From NCBI GenBank assembly GCA_030549775.1, contig CM060174.1, positions 15,859,193-15,923,192 on the forward strand: a stretch of 64,000 nucleotides of DNA, in the 5' to 3' direction. The translations under genes were made by a program, and so were the position numbers. Origin of the DNA: Tamarix chinensis (Eukaryota; Streptophyta; Magnoliopsida; Caryophyllales; Tamaricaceae). The stretch's first letter is position 1. Each line of letters starts with the position of its first letter. The notes below the pieces were generated by a model. It was not told where the DNA came from, searched no databases, and was given only the letters and a program-made list of their open reading frames with translations. This document shows, in pieces, positions 47,650 to 60,539 of this stretch.

Positions 47650-48634
47650 TATGTCATCAAAAATACCCTTTGCACGAATTGATATCTTTAGGGCTAATGA
47701 AAGTTGTTATGGTTATGGCACTTGAAGGGTCGGTGATCTAGTCTGCTATAGATCTTGCATTGAATTGGTTTACCCCCACAATATTGTCTTAGGTGTTTCC
47801 TCCCATAGTGTTGGTAGAAAAAGTCCCTCGGTGGCTCCTATTTCTTGATAGGTCCCCTTTATTGATGTCTCGAGGATTTGCCTCCTCACAGTTGAGTCCT
47901 AATTCTAGAACCCTAAGTCCCCAACCTTCTCTTCCCTATGATAGACCCTTGCTCTTGAACTATGGTGGTTGTGATGCATGCATGCTCCTACAGAGTCACC
48001 AAATTAGGGAAAACCACTATCCCATCATCTGGTGGATACTGAAATTGAGGCCTTGCACAAATTGGTAGACCACTATTGGCTCATTGGTTGCTATACCTAG
48101 AGAGAACCTCAAAATATCAATGGAACAAGCATAATATTACCTCACCGTTATGCCTTCCTAGGTGAGATGCATAAATTCCTTTAACTTATCCCTTTTTAGG
48201 CTCTTTGTGTAGAACTTGGTGTGTATGGTTGACTTATAATCCTCCCAAGATATTTGAGGATCGTTCTGGGTACAACACCTTACCCACCAAGAACCTATTA
48301 CACCTCAAAGGAAGAATGTTGCGATGATAGCCTGATGAGTTGAGGGACAATCAACTACCTTGAAAGTGTAGTCCATATCTCAGATCTATCCCTCCACAAT
48401 CATAAGGTTTTCCTTGCAAGCATATAGTGGAGGGTGGTATCCGGTGAACCTTTGAAACTAATCCTCCCTAACACCCTCTTGATGCTAAAGTGGAGGTGGG
48501 AGTGGTGGTTGAAGCTGGGGTGGTACTGTAAAAACTCCATGAAGGCCTCAAAGGCCTCTTTAAGGCACCTAACCTGTCCATTAATCTTGATCAGCTTGCT
48601 ACAAAAGAAGAGGCGGACTAGGTTTGAACCTTCT
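47650..48634 (-). pseudogene. Element 2 gag remnant, 5' truncated
   Basis: Minus frames from 48634 leftwards: CRTRKPEGSNLV, then EAFMEFLQYHPSF and the segment around RISFKG, which match the start and middle of chromovirus gag. A garbled nucleocapsid segment (RPFKCHNHNNF near 47730) precedes the protease. The N-terminal end meets the Athila LTR, so the PBS and 5' LTR of this element are missing. Confidence 0.65.
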
Positions 48635-49570
48635 GGTTTACGTGTGCGACATGGCTGGCGTAATGGGAATTTCACGCCTATGGGACTTCTTAAGGATAGA
48701 GAGAGGAGATTTTAGGGTATAATTAGACCCCTCATTACAAAGCTTTAAATTCATGTAATTTATTTTTCCTTTAGTTTTGATTTTTCCAAAGATTCAATGT
48801 TTAATTCATGTACGATCGACTCAGAATCAAAGTTGTTCTCTTCCGGATTACGCTTAATTCAATCTAATTCTTCTTCTTCATATCTTTTCATTGTTATTGT
48901 GATTATTATGCTATTTATTTCATTAATTTCATTTGAAAATATGAGTAAGTAGTCTCCTTTCTAGGATTGAACTAGGTACCATTTTAGTGATAAATATGAT
49001 GAATTGAAATATTATGTTGTATGGTTGATTCATTTATATTATTGCATATGCTAGATTTTATTGTTGTAAAGTGGATTTAACGAAATCTAACCTTCTTAGA
49101 TCTAACCCACAACTGAAAGGTTGAGATTATTATCAGAAATTAGCATATATACAGGAATTTAAGTAATCACGAAAGTAGATGTTTAATTCTTAGGGACTTT
49201 TGAATTAGTGATGCTTAATGGGTTTAGTTTAATTTGTGAGTCACGAAAGTAGTCAAAAAATTAGATTAAATACATTCTTAGACCTTGAAAGAGGCTAATG
49301 AATATAATATGACCAATTGTCCATAGTTAGTGAATTAACCTATGACATAAATGTTGTTTCATTATTGATTATTAATTCGAAGACTGAAGTTCGATCCTAG
49401 GTTTCACTCTTATTATTTAGTATTTGCAAGTTAGAAAGCTTTTTGTAATTAATTATTTTTATCCGAATGCATACCTCCCCTTTTATATAGATTTAGATAG
49501 TAAAGAGGTGTACTCAATTACGAAGTCCCTATGGGATACGACCTTGAAATGTGCTTGTGGAAATAGCACA
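48635..49570 (+). mobile_element. Athila 5' LTR
   Basis: Aligns with 59550-60512 along its length, sharing for instance CGATCGACTCARAATC and TATGGGATACGACCTTG. The homology starts within GTTTAC-GTGTGCGACATGG, possibly truncated at the left. Near its end it lacks about 15 bp (CTATAATGAATCTGT) that the 3' LTR has. It ends AAATAGCACA, ten bases before the PBS. Confidence 0.8.
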
Positions 49571-49579
49571 ACAAGTTTT

Positions 49580-49597
49580 TGGCACCGTTGCCGGGGA
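49580..49597 (+). other. Athila primer-binding site (tRNA-Asp)
   Basis: TGGCACCGTTGCCGGGGA differs at one position (CpG decay, G to A) from the complement of the 3' end of plant tRNA-Asp, the primer used by Athila elements. Confidence 0.92.
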
Positions 49598-49841
49598 CTT
49601 TGGCTAATTGATATTCTATACTTTATTATTTGGTTAGACTAAATCCTTTAATTTCCCACTATCCTTCATCTTTGCTAGTTGATTGTTTACTAAATTCACT
49701 TTCAGGAACCTTTTATGTAACGATCCTTTCGACTTGGGTCCCCATATGAGCTGGACCCTAAGATCGAACAAACATCGACTGGGTTATGGAGCTAGACCCT
49801 AAGAGACCTAGTATTATGTTGTATGTTTGATTTCAGAGACC

Positions 49842-51420
49842 ATGGCTGAGACTAAAAAAGAAGAGGAGCAACATCGCTCTCTTAAAGAATTCACATCTCC
49901 AAATGCATACGGGACACAATCAAGCATCTAGAAGCCAAACGTAGCTTCCAACAATTTTGAACTCAAACCTGTGTTGCTCAATATGGTTCAGCAAAATCAA
50001 TTCAGTGGTAGCCCAATAGAGGACCGTAACTTAAATATTTCTATTTTTCTCAAGTATTACGATACCTTGAAGATGAACAGAGTGTCGGATGATGCAATCA
50101 AGCTTCAATTATTTTCATTCTCATTATGGGATAAAGCAAGGGTCTGGTTGCAATCACTTTCCCCTAAGTCCATTACCACTTGGGATCAACTTTCTCAATC
50201 CATCCCCAAAAAATATTTTCCATCATCCAAAACAATTCAATTGAGAAACTTTATTACAAGCTTCAGCCAAAAGGATGGTGAATCACTCTATGATGCATGG
50301 GAGTGCCACATAGACATGTTACAAATGTGCCCACATCATGGGTTAGAAGAATGGTTTCTAGTCCACATGTTTTATAATGGCCTACATTACAATACCAGGT
50401 TGACTCTAGATGTAGCAACAGGAGGCACTCTCATGAACAAAAGCATATCGGAGGCCAAGCAACAAATTGAAGATATGGCTCAGAATTATTAGTAATGGTC
50501 TGGTGAGTTCTCTACAACCAAGAAGGGTGGCAAGTATGACATTGATACTTTGGGAGTTGATGCATTATTTTAGAAAAATGATAAATTAAGTGTTAACTCA
50601 TTAACAACCTCCCCTACTATTTGTGAGATTTTTGGCATTATAGGACACTCATCGGTTGAATTTCAATCAATTACTCCTCCACCCCCCAAAGCAACCATAG
50701 CAGATCACGTTAACTATGTCAATAACTTCAACTAAAAGGGAGATTTATTTACCCCCACCTATAACCCAGGATGGCGAAACCATCAAAATTTATCCTATAA
50801 GAACCCACCGTAGAACCCCCATCCCTCAATCGAATTTTATGCCCCCAAGTTTCCAAAACCTTAGATCACCATTTCCTACTCCTCCAAAGATAAATCTTGA
50901 GTTAATGATGGAGAAATTCATAGCCTCTCAAAAGAAACAAACTAAGGATTTGAAGAATTTGGTCAAAAGGTTAAGCTCTAAGGTTGAATCCCTAGCCACC
51001 CACAATAAAATGCTGGAAAATCAAATCATCCAAGTGGCTCAACAATTGTGATCTTCCTCTTAACCCACTAGAATGCTTCCCAGGTAGCCAGAGATAAATC
51101 CTAAAGGATCCGTTAATGCTATAGCCCTTCAAAGTGGGAAGGAGTTGGAGGACCCTATTTTATGAAAAGAAATAGAAAAGGAAAGTAGAGGAGTTGAAGA
51201 GAAAGTAGAAATAAATAGAGAAGCTATGCATGTTGAGAATGAGACCACCTTAAGGAAAGATAACGAAGTAGAAAAGTATGTCCCTCCGCAACTATATAAA
51301 CCTCCCCTACCTTTCCCTCAACAACAAGAAAAAGCGAGATTAGAAAAACTATTTGGAAGGTTTGTTGAAATTTTAAAGAAATTGCAAATCAATATTCCAT
51401 TTGTGGATGCCATATCATAA
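49842..51420 (+). pseudogene. Athila gag
   Basis: Capsid gene that packages element RNA. The ATG at 49842 begins MAETKKEEEQHRSLKEF; a stop falls at 49929-49931, and the same frame continues through 49971-50492 with QFSGSPIED, SFSLWDKARVWLQSLSP and GESLYDAWE, strong Athila capsid motifs. Further on, CEIFGIIGHSSVEF (near 50620) is a decayed zinc knuckle and TYNPGWRNHQN follows a frameshift. Segments 50716-51051 (coiled-coil-like KKQTKDLKNLVKRLSSKVES) and 51226-51420 complete it. Confidence 0.9.
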
Positions 51421-51529
51421 ATTCCTGCTTATGCCAAATTTTTAAAAGAAATTCTTTCTCATATAAGATGGTTCAAAGAGTATGAGACAATAGCCCTAAC
51501 GCAGGAATGTAGTGATATTATTCAAAATA

Positions 51530-52137
51530 AGCTTCCACATAAGCTCAAAGACCTCGACTCATTCTCTATTCCTTGCACTATCGGTGACATGGCCATTAAC
51601 CATGCACTTTGTGATTGTGGAGCTAGTGTTAGTCTAATGCCTCTTTCTATTTGTAAGAAGCTGCAAATAGGAGATTTAAAGCCTACCACCATCTACCTCT
51701 AATTAGCAGATCGGTTGGTAAAACACCCAGTAGGTATATTAGAAGATATACCTATCCAAGTCGGTAAGTTTTACGTTCTAATTGATTTTATCATTTTAGA
51801 AACAGAGGAAGATGCACAAATCCCCATCATTTTGGGAAGACCTTTCTTAGCTACTATAAGAGTAGTTATACATGTGAAGAATGGAAAACTCTCCCTCAAC
51901 ATTAGGGAAGAGAAAGTAGATTTCAATTTACTTTCCATGGTGAAATTTCCATTAATTAATGATACTTGTTGCAGGATTGACATGATGGATAGGATGATTC
52001 AAGAAGATCTTGCTGAGTTGATCTTAGATCATCCATTGGAAAAATGTTTAATAAGAGACAGAATAATCCATGATAGTGATGAAGAAGTAGTTGCCTATGC
52101 TACCATACTTGGAGAAGATCATGCCTATGCAAAATAA
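51530..52137 (+). pseudogene. Athila aspartic protease
   Basis: CDCGASVSLMPLS (51610-51648) matches the Athila protease active site region, with the Asp kept. From 51715 the frame reads GILEDIPIQVGKF and IPIILGRPFLATIR, the conserved C-terminal half. A stop near 51702 separates the two. It would process the polyprotein. Confidence 0.85.
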
Positions 52138-52167
52138 CCAATTGTAGTAACTCTGATTGAAAGAGAA

Positions 52168-53060
52168 TTGCATGGCGCATCATGTACAGAAAAAGTTGCA
52201 CCTAAGGTAGAGATAAAACCTATCCCTTCCCCTCTCAGGTATGAATTTCTCGACTCTAATGGTGAATATCCTGTCATCGTAAATGCTAGCCTAAATAAAG
52301 AAGAAGTTGAAAAATTACTTAAAGTCCTTAGGTTGCACAAAGATGCCATAGGTTATTCTATTGAAGACATAAAAGGTATAAATCCTTCATTTTGCATGCA
52401 TCACATTTTATTAGAAGAAGGACATAAATCATCCATTGAGTATCAAAGATGATTAAACCCAAACATGAAGGAGGTTGTAAAAAAGGAAGTGCTTAAGCTC
52501 CTACATGCAAGAATTATTTATCCCATCTCAGATAGTGAATGGGTAAGCCTAGTTCAGGTTTTACCTAAAACATGGGGCATGATTGTCATAAGAAATGAGC
52601 AAAATAAACTAATCCCTATAAGAATGGTCACCGGGTGGCGTATGTGTATTGACTATAGAAGGTTAAATAAAGCTACCCGAAAGGATCATTTCCCCCTTCC
52701 TTTTATCGATCAGATGCTAGAAAGGCTAGCTAGGCATTTTTATTTCTATTATCTAGATGGATATTTGGGATTCTTTCAAATCCCTATCCACCCAAGTGAT
52801 CAAGAAAAAACAACATTTAAAAGTCTATATGGTACTTTTGGTTATAGGAGAATGCCATTTAGTTTGTGTATTACCCCTGCCATTTTTTAACGCTGTATGA
52901 TTTCCATATTCTCTGTTTTTATCAACAATATTATGGAAGTGTTTATGGATTACTTCCTTGTTTATGGCACTACCTTTGATGATTGCCTTAATAATTATAC
53001 TAAGGTCTTAAAAAAAAAAAAGAGGTGAACCTTGTTCTTAACCGAGAAAGGTGCCATTTT
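52168..53060 (+). pseudogene. Athila reverse transcriptase, inactive
   Basis: Open segments at 52168-52452 and 52465-52890 contain GYSIEDIKGINPSFCMHHI, GWRMCIDYRRLNKATRKDHF and YLDGYLGFFQIPIHPSDQEK, RT motifs in order. The catalytic motif, usually FMDD in this clade, reads FMDY (52942-52953), removing an essential Asp. A premature stop lies at 52888-52890, and an A12 run at 53010-53021 marks a frameshift. Cannot work as a polymerase. Confidence 0.9.
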
Positions 53061-53329
53061 ATGATACAAGAAGGTAATTTTCTAGGTCACTTAATCTCTA
53101 TCGAGAGGATTGAAGTTGATAAGTAAAAAATTGACATCATTGCAAAAATTCCTCCCCTAACTAATGTCAAAGGTGTTCGGAGTTTTCTAGGCCATGCTAG
53201 ATTCTATAGGCAGTTCATAAAATATTTCTCAAAAATTTCTAAGCCTCTAACGCACCTCCTCGCCAAAGATACCCTTTTTTCATTTGATCAATCTGATTTG
53301 AATGCTTTTAGTAGGTTAAAGGAAGTATT

Positions 53330-53831
53330 GACCACTTCCCTAGTAATGAGACCCCTTGATTGGAGCCTTCCTTTCGAGGTAATATATGATGCCAATGACT
53401 ATGCTATTAGTGTTGTTCTTTGCCAAAGGAAAGATAGGAAAGTATATGTCATATAATATTCTAGTAGGACTATGGATGAGGCACAAATGAATTATGCTAC
53501 AACCGAAAAGGAACTCCTAGCTGTGCTATTTTCTTTGGACAAATTCAGGTCCTATCTTGTCGGATCGAGAGTCATTTTGTTCACTGATCGTGTAGCTCTT
53601 AGGCATCTCTTGGCAAAGAAAGATGCAAAACCAAGATTGATTAGATGGATCCTCCTCTTACAGGAGTTTGATTTGGAGATCAAAGATAAGAAAGGTGTTG
53701 AAAATATAGTAGCAGATCACCTTTCCAGGCTAAGGCAAGAGATGCATGAAGAAGAAAAGGATGAATGCTCGATTCATGATTCATTACCTGATGATAATAT
53801 CTTTTCCATTGAGAGCCTCCAAGCCCTATAG
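53330..53831 (+). pseudogene. Athila RNase H
   Basis: Begins RPLDWSLPFEVIYDANDYA, has a stop near 53456 (VYVI then stop), then an open stretch 53472-53831 with [40 protein letters not shown] and [10 protein letters not shown]. These are the RNase H landmarks; it degrades the RNA strand during reverse transcription. Confidence 0.9.
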
Positions 53832-53864
53832 CTCTCAGATTTTGTCAATTATATTGTTTGCAGG

Positions 53865-55090
53865 GTGTTACCTGAAGATCTATCTTATCAACAGTGTAAG
53901 AAATTCCTTTCTAACATCAAACATTATTTCTGGGATGATCCTTGTCTTTACAAGCATTGTGTAGATGAAGTTTTTCAGCGATGCATTCTGGAAGATGAAA
54001 TTTTAGATATCATTACCCATTGTCATTCATCACCATATGGAGGTCATGATAGCACCTCCAAAATAATTTCAAGGGTACTTCTCACAGGATTTTATTAGCC
54101 AACACTCTTAAAAAACGTGAGAAGTTTTATACTAGCATGTGATCGCTGCCAAATAACCAGGAATATCTCAAGACGGAATGAAATGCCCCTGAATAATATC
54201 TTTGAGGTAGAGTTATTCGATGTGTGGGGGATTGATTTCATGGGACCTTTCCCATCATCTCACAATAACAAATGCATACTAGTCGCAGTGGATTATATTT
54301 CAAAATGGGTAGAGGCATTAATGTCTCCAACGAATGATGTGAAGGTAGTCATTAAACTATTTTAGAAGGTTATTTTCTCCCATTTTAGAGTTCTAAGAGC
54401 TATGATCAGTGATGGAGGATCTCACTTCGCCAACAAGGTCTTAAGAAAGCTCTTGAGGAAATATGGCGCAGCTCAAAAAATGGCCACTCTATATCATCCT
54501 CAAATGAATGGTCAAGTGGAGATCACGAACATAGCAATAAAGGGGATCCTAGAAAAGATTGTATCCAAGTCAAGGAAAGACTGGTCCTCCAAGCTAGAGG
54601 ACATTCTTTACGCCTATCGGACAACTTAAAAGACCCATATCAACACCACACCATTCTGTTTAGTATATGAAAAATCATGGAATCTGCCAGTTGAGGTTGA
54701 ATATAAGGCATATTGGGCCATAAAGACTATTCATCTAGATTTGAAGGAAGTAGGTGAGCGAAGCATGCTTTAACTCAGCGAGCTCAATGAGTTTCGGTTA
54801 GATGCTTATGAAAATTCCAAAATAAATAAGTAAAGAATGAAGAGGTGGCATGATAAACGTATTCTCCAAAATGAATTTAAGGAGGGAGATATAGTACTCC
54901 TATTCAACTCCCGTCTGAAACTTTTTCCCGAAAAGCTATGATCAAGTTCCAAGTGCTTAAAGTATATTCTTTTGGGGCAGTTGAACCTTGGAGTGAATCT
55001 ATAGGAAGAAAAAACTCGAGAGAAAAGATTGAAATGTTATGTTGTCGGGTCTCCAATTGAGAATTTGGGCACCATCACCCTTCTTGAGGT
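53865..55090 (+). pseudogene. Athila integrase
   Basis: Zinc-binding region: HCHSSPYGGHDSTSKI then ACDRCQ. Core: [12 protein letters not shown] (first Asp), AMISDGGSHFANK (second Asp) and NGQVEITN (Glu), so the D,D,E set is visible. C-terminal part: [20 protein letters not shown] and LKLFPEKL. At least five stops split it (for example 54096-54098, 54363-54365, 54627-54629). The frame fades near 55090. Confidence 0.9.
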
Positions 55091-56297
55091 GTCATTGGCT
55101 TGAAGAACATAGAGGTCGAGCTAATGACCCTAAACAAGCAGTTCATGGGAGGCAACCCATGTTTTATGTTTTCCTTTGTTATGTTTCTTTTGTTTTGTGT
55201 GTTTCTTTTGTTTTGTGTTTTCCTCCTTTACTTTTGTTTCCTTTGTTTTTCTCTCTTTGTTGCAGCATTTTGAGAGGGAAGATTGATTATCCAAGCTATC
55301 CAATGGATAATATGAGGTTATAAAGCATTACATGAAGAAAAGGATCAAGAGAAATGAAGAATACATGGTTGCATGGCCTAAGTACAGTCTACCACATGGT
55401 CGTGCATAACCCTGTTATTGGAAAATGGAAAAAACTCGAGAGCAAAGATTTTGTATGGTCTCCCGTGCCAAACCTGGATGGCTATGCTAATCCGTAAATT
55501 ATCAGTCTAAGAATAAAATTTTTGCATCGTCTGCTTGTGCACAACCTGCAAGCCCATGCACACCTATTTCCTTCTCAACACGCCTTACCCGTGCAAATGG
55601 CGCACAACCGTGTGACCCTGTCTACACATCAATACCGCACGCCAATGACCCCCTTTTTCCCTTCTCTCACTATTGCACTCTTCTATTATCAATCCCTAGC
55701 CCCTAACCTCTCTCACCTCCTCTTTCCTCCCAATTCTATCCTGTTCCACCACCCTAGACGTTGTTCCACCACCACCATCCACTGCATGACCATATGCACC
55801 CTGCATAGCCAGTTAATGCAGCCTCTGCACACCTTGTTTTCACACCACTTCCTTAACCGTGTAGACTTCTACACCACCACACCCTTGCACACCACCCTTT
55901 CAAAAACCATTTACCCTTCACAACCTCCCCTCCCACCACCATTTCCACCATCAAACAACCACTTGATCTACCATATACACCACCTCTACTAAAACCTACC
56001 ACCATCCCCTCTTTCAATCGCACACCCACTAGCCCTGCACAATATGCCTATGTAGATTCCTGCATCACCCACTAGTGCACCATCCTACACCACTCCTCCC
56101 TCTCATTGTTTCTACATCGATTTCATACACGGGTATCTTTCTCGATTTGCTTTTTCATTTACTAATTAATTTTATTATACTTTTAGTTCTTCTATATTTC
56201 TTTCCATATTCCATTGTATATCTTCTAATCTTAATTACAATGTGTGGTCTACCCGATCTATTCTATAACACTTTATTTTTACAGATAGGAAGTAAAA
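55091..56297 (+). other. Athila spacer between pol and ORF1
   Basis: Non-coding spacer typical of Athila. It includes CATGGGAGGCAACCCATG at 55146-55163 (a hairpin-capable GGGAGGCAACCC motif common in this clade), a T-rich pyrimidine tract (55160-55265) and a C-rich stretch (55540-56120) with repeated GTGCACA/CATGCACA-like words. The 156-codon open frame at 55522-55992 is low-complexity His/Pro/Leu and not a gene. Confidence 0.7.
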
Positions 56298-57447
56298 ATG
56301 GCCCCAAATAAATGATCAAAATCGAACTAAGAGGAAGGTGAGTCCTCTCAACTGTAGCCACGCCAAGCAAAAGGCCAAGGTAAGGCTGCAAATACACAAC
56401 CCTCAAATCCTTGCAGTATTATCTTTGTCGAACATGATGATAAGGAACTTTATGATGGGATAGTGAATTGAAAAATTACCCCAACTCAATTCACCGATTG
56501 GGATTGTCTCGAGGCACTAGGGCTTAAAGAGGATGTTGTATATTTTCTTTCTCATAGGGGTCTATATCGTTTCTTTTCGAATGCATTTCTAATGAGTAAG
56601 GGACTCACTCTTGAGTTCCTTAGTTCATTGTTTTTTGATTGTGATGAGACCATCATTTTTTGACTCTTTAATCAAACTCAACAAATGTCTTTGCCTAGGT
56701 TTTCATCCTTGCTTCATATGCCCACTTTTGGTTGGCGACTCTCCGAGGGCCCACAAATGTGGGATCCTCAAGAATTCTGGCAAGAAATCGCCTTACCAAA
56801 GAGGAGTTGTCCTCTTAAGCCATATAGTGGACATCATGCAAAGGTCACACTTATTTACAATTCGACTTTACGTTATGTCCAACGGCTTTTGGCTGGCTCA
56901 ATTTTTGGCTGGGGAAAGCTAGGGCAATATACGCAAATTAGAGCTCTTCGCTCTATATTATCTGCTCTGGGATTATGCCCTCGATGCAGGGTATTATCTC
57001 GCTGATCATCTTAATATGGCAAGCACCAATCTCACCAGTGATATCGTTTTAGGTCGTATCATAATGTACATTTCCACTAGGCTCGGTCATATTTTAGATG
57101 ACATCCTTGAAAATTTTTCACCGACCTACTTCGGGCTAGTAACCTACACAAATATAAAGTTAATTATGTAGGATCGGCATCACTATAGATTATATTATAA
57201 CCAAGAGGTGTGGTACCCATTGCCTAACCCAAATTTTACCACTCTCATTAAGACTGGCTGCACCAAGTGGTTACCTTCTCCTAATATGCCACGCCTAGGT
57301 CAGACGATGCCCCCTCCCTTAGACGATAACCCTGACATCATGAAAGAAGAGCATCATTTACCACTACTTACTCTCCCAACTCCTCCTTCTTTTGGTGCTG
57401 ATTCTAGCCCTTCTTTCTCGGGCACCTCTTGGGACACCCACTTATAA
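56298..57447 (+). pseudogene. Athila ORF1 / env-position gene
   Basis: After an ATG at 56298 (MAPNK), broken frames carry FTDWDCLEALGLKEDVVYFL, LTLEFLSSLFFD, GWRLSEGPQMWDPQEFW and GWGKLGQYTQIRALR, matching the plant ATHILA ORF-1 family found downstream of pol in Athila elements. Its function is unsettled; the position is that of an env gene. A later segment (57208-57447) and DAQVASLKKVVAPIDQMNSM (near 57475) form the C-terminal part, possibly coiled coil. At least four stops, including 57003-57005. Confidence 0.82.
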
Positions 57448-59549
57448 TATATCGATGATCAATTCGATATGTTGGATGCTCAAGTTGCTAGTCTCAAGAA
57501 GGTTGTTGCTCCTATAGACCAAATGAACTCTATGATACATTAAATGTATCAATGGCATTTGGAGCATACCTATCCTCCTCCCCCACCACCCCAGTGATTG
57601 AGTTTACTCTCCCCTGGTTCCTTACTTCCACATTATGGACAATGTGGTATTTAAGCATGGGGGAGTCGTTTCTTTTCTGCCTTAACCGTTGCTTGTTCTA
57701 TTGCTTCTTGTTTTTCCTTTTCCTTTGTTTTTTGTTTTTTGTTGCTTGTGTGTGTGTTTTTTTTTTTGCAAAATGAATGCCTATGATGACCAAATGATAG
57801 CATCTTCTACATAACCCAACCATACACTAGTAAAACCCATAAATTATGAGTTGTTACAACTGATATATTTGAAAATTACTCAAAATGCAGACCCCCCAAG
57901 TGATAGACTCTCAAACCACTTATTATTATAACACTTTAATGGTTTTTCTTCATAGAATTACCCATCCAGACTAAGAATTAGGAAGTAAGGCTCGTAGCAA
58001 AGAATTAGTGAGACTTTGATCTTTAGAAACTGTCCACCTTTTATGTAGTCTTACTTTTTCTAAATCTATGTTCTCTCCTCTAATATGAGAAAGTAGAACT
58101 TGCATACGACTTATGCATGCATTAGTGTGATAGAGGCATGCATTTTCTTTGATAGCTAAAATAGCCATAACCCACCAAATAACATTAGTTTTCCTTTTAT
58201 TCAACCCCTTAGAGCCTAATCCTTTTCCTTCGTTTACCTACCTGCTAGTTATATTCCTAAGTAACTACCCTACCTTGGTCCAAAACCTAAGGAGTGGTAG
58301 ATAATGGATTCAATTATGGTAGATAAGGTAAAAAGATAAGCACAGGGGTTTTTCGTAAAAAAAAATGTATATATTTCTATTTGTGTCTTCTAATTCTTCT
58401 TTGTAAAAAAAAAGGAGCCTTGGTGTGTAATTAAGAGTGATTAGAGAGTTTCCAATTCTGATATGGATTTCTATTTATCACTCTTTTGGTTTTTAGACCT
58501 ATAGCTACAATCCCAGATCTATCCTACCTTTCACCCTAGCCCCATTACAGCCTTATTAAGACCTCTTGATGTTTGTAATGCATAATATATTTAAGTGGTG
58601 AAAATAAGAGTTTATGCAAGCATATGGTCGATCATCATCAGATAGGAGAGTATTGGGTGACATTATTATCCCTACAAACACACATGAGCACATAGTGTCT
58701 ATACTTCACTAAAGTGAGTAAGTCTACGACCTTGTTTAACCTCTATTTTTTGGGGATGGCATTTATACGACCCTAAATTACCTTAGAGTTTCATGATAAT
58801 TTTGATTTGTGCATCCACACTAAAGGGTTGTCTCACCTTATTTTCTATACTACTATTACCACTCGCGGTATAGGTTGAACTAGACTTTCTATGCCCTATT
58901 TATGTTGTTGGTCCTATCATTTTAGGCTTTGTTATCATTCTGTTCTTTTCGTTGTTCTGTGTTTACTTAGGGACAAGTAAAGAATAAGTATAAGGGAGTT
59001 GATAAAGTGAATATTTCTCATAATTTTACCTCTCTCTACCTTCACTTTGAGACTTCATTTAATCTCTTTTACATATTTTTCTATGGTTCTGGTTTATTAT
59101 TTGCACTACCTCTTTCTTGAGCTTTGTGTTGTAGGAATTTCTGCAAAAACACCAAATCTAAGAAAGAATTACTTATTTTTTGACCAAAGGACCTAGCATG
59201 GAAAGCTTGGGAGGAGATTACGTCAACCCAATATGTTTATGGAAGTGTATTAAAGCTAAAAGAGCCAAAGATATACCAAGATATCCCTAAGAAGCATGAA
59301 AAGGGGGCAGCACAATTGGCTACACACCCGTGTAGCGCTCCCTTGTTATTATGGAAGAAAATAGAATTTCACGGCTAGGTAGTACATGGATCGCACGACC
59401 GTGTGGAATTCTGAGCTGAAAATTTGAGTCTAAAAATATTGCATGGTCAGGCCATGCAAGATCAGATATTCCAAAATGCTAAGAGATGAGAAACTGCACA
59501 GCCAGGCCGTACAAAGGTCGTAGGGCCATGCAGCAATGTTCTTCACCAC
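57448..59549 (+). other. Athila spacer before the 3' LTR
   Basis: Begins with GACAATGTGGTATTTAAGCATGGGGGAG (split here; near 57640-57667), a marker seen at the end of the Athila ORF1 region. It then continues as AT-rich non-coding DNA, with CACGGCCGTG-like words decayed at 59330-59520 (GCACGACCGTGTGG, CAGGCCATGCAAG). I found no clear polypurine tract next to the LTR; GAAAAGGGGGCAGC near 59297 is a weak candidate and would imply a longer LTR. Confidence 0.55.
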
Positions 59550-60512
59550 GTTTTACTTTTGTGATATGGCCGACATGATGGAAAGTTTTGCAGCACGCCT
59601 TGAGGACTTCTTAGGAGAGAGAGAGCAGGTTTTAGGAAATGGTTAGACCCCTCATTACCAAGCTTTAGCTTCATGTAATTTATTGTTCCTTTAGTTTTGA
59701 TTTTTTTGGAGATTCAAATGTGTAATTTGTGCACGATCGACTCAAAATCAACATTGTTCTCTTCCGGATTATGGGTAATTCAATCTAATTCTTCTTCTCT
59801 GTATCTTTGCATTGTTATTATGATTATCATGCTATTTATTTTGTTAATTTCATTTGAAAATATGAGTAAGCAATCTCCTTTTTAGTATTGAACTAGGTAT
59901 CGTTTTAGAGATAAATATGGTTAATTAAAGCATTGTGTCGCATGTTTGATTCATTTATAATGTTTCCTATGCTAGATTTAATTGTTGTAAAGTGGATTTG
60001 GAAAAATATAACCTCCTTAGATGTAATCTACAACTAAAAGGCTAAGATTATTATAGGAAATTAGCATATGTAGGGAAATTTAAGCAATCATGAAAGTAGA
60101 TGTTTAATTCTTAGGGACTTTAAAATTGGCGACGCTTAATGGGTTTAGTTTAATTTGTGAGTCACAAAAGTAATCAAAAAATTAGATTAAATACATTCTT
60201 AGACCTTGAAAGATGCTAATGAATATAATATGACCAATTATCTATAGTTAGCGAATTAACCTACGGCATAAACGTTGTTTCATTATTGATTATTAATTCA
60301 GAGATCGAAGTTTCATCCTAGGTTTCACTCTTATTATCTAGTATTTGTAAGTTAGAAAACTTTTCGTAATTATTCTTTTTATCCAAATGCATAGCCCCGT
60401 TTTATATAGATTTAGATAGTTAAAATAGTAAAGAGGTGTACTCAATTACAAAGTCCCTATGGGATACGACCTTGAAATGCTATAATGAATCTGTGCACTT
60501 GCAAAAATCACA
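59550..60512 (+). mobile_element. Athila 3' LTR
   Basis: Pairs with the 5' LTR. Ends GCAAAAATCACA. Contains an extra CTATAATGAATCTGT near the end, closer to the Athila consensus ending in CACTTGC. The left limit is only the point at which similarity with the 5' LTR begins; the true start may lie further left, near TGTAGGAATTTC (59131). Confidence 0.75.
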
Positions 60513-60539
60513 CAATAGATGCCTATATATAGAAGGCTA

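Larger units (their letters stand above)
30939..48634 (-). mobile_element. Element 2: degenerate minus-strand chromovirus (Tekay/Del-like)
   Basis: Reading leftward from 48634: gag, protease, RT, integrase core, (solo LTR 6), integrase C-terminus with chromodomain, polypurine tract at 39632-39620 and 3' LTR 39619-30939 (split by solo LTR 5). The chromodomain and motif wording place it in the chromovirus branch, close to Tekay/Del. RNase H appears missing. The 5' LTR and PBS are absent because the Athila element abuts gag. It inserted into element 1 integrase. Confidence 0.87.
48635..60512 (+). mobile_element. Athila-type Ty3/gypsy element, degenerate but nearly full length
   Basis: About 11.9 kb: 5' LTR, tRNA-Asp PBS, gag, protease, RT, RNase H, integrase, long spacer with GGGAGGCAACCC, Athila ORF1 domain, spacer with AAGCATGGGGGAG, 3' LTR. 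This layout and length are typical of Athila elements. The LTRs align at roughly 85-90% by eye, so insertion is old. All frames carry lesions. I could not identify a target duplication: the left flank is minus-strand chromovirus gag, the right flank is plus-strand gag of another element. Confidence 0.9.

Noticed and set aside
55522..55992. 156-codon His/Pro/Leu frame
   Set aside because: Low-complexity C-rich spacer of the Athila element between integrase and ORF1.
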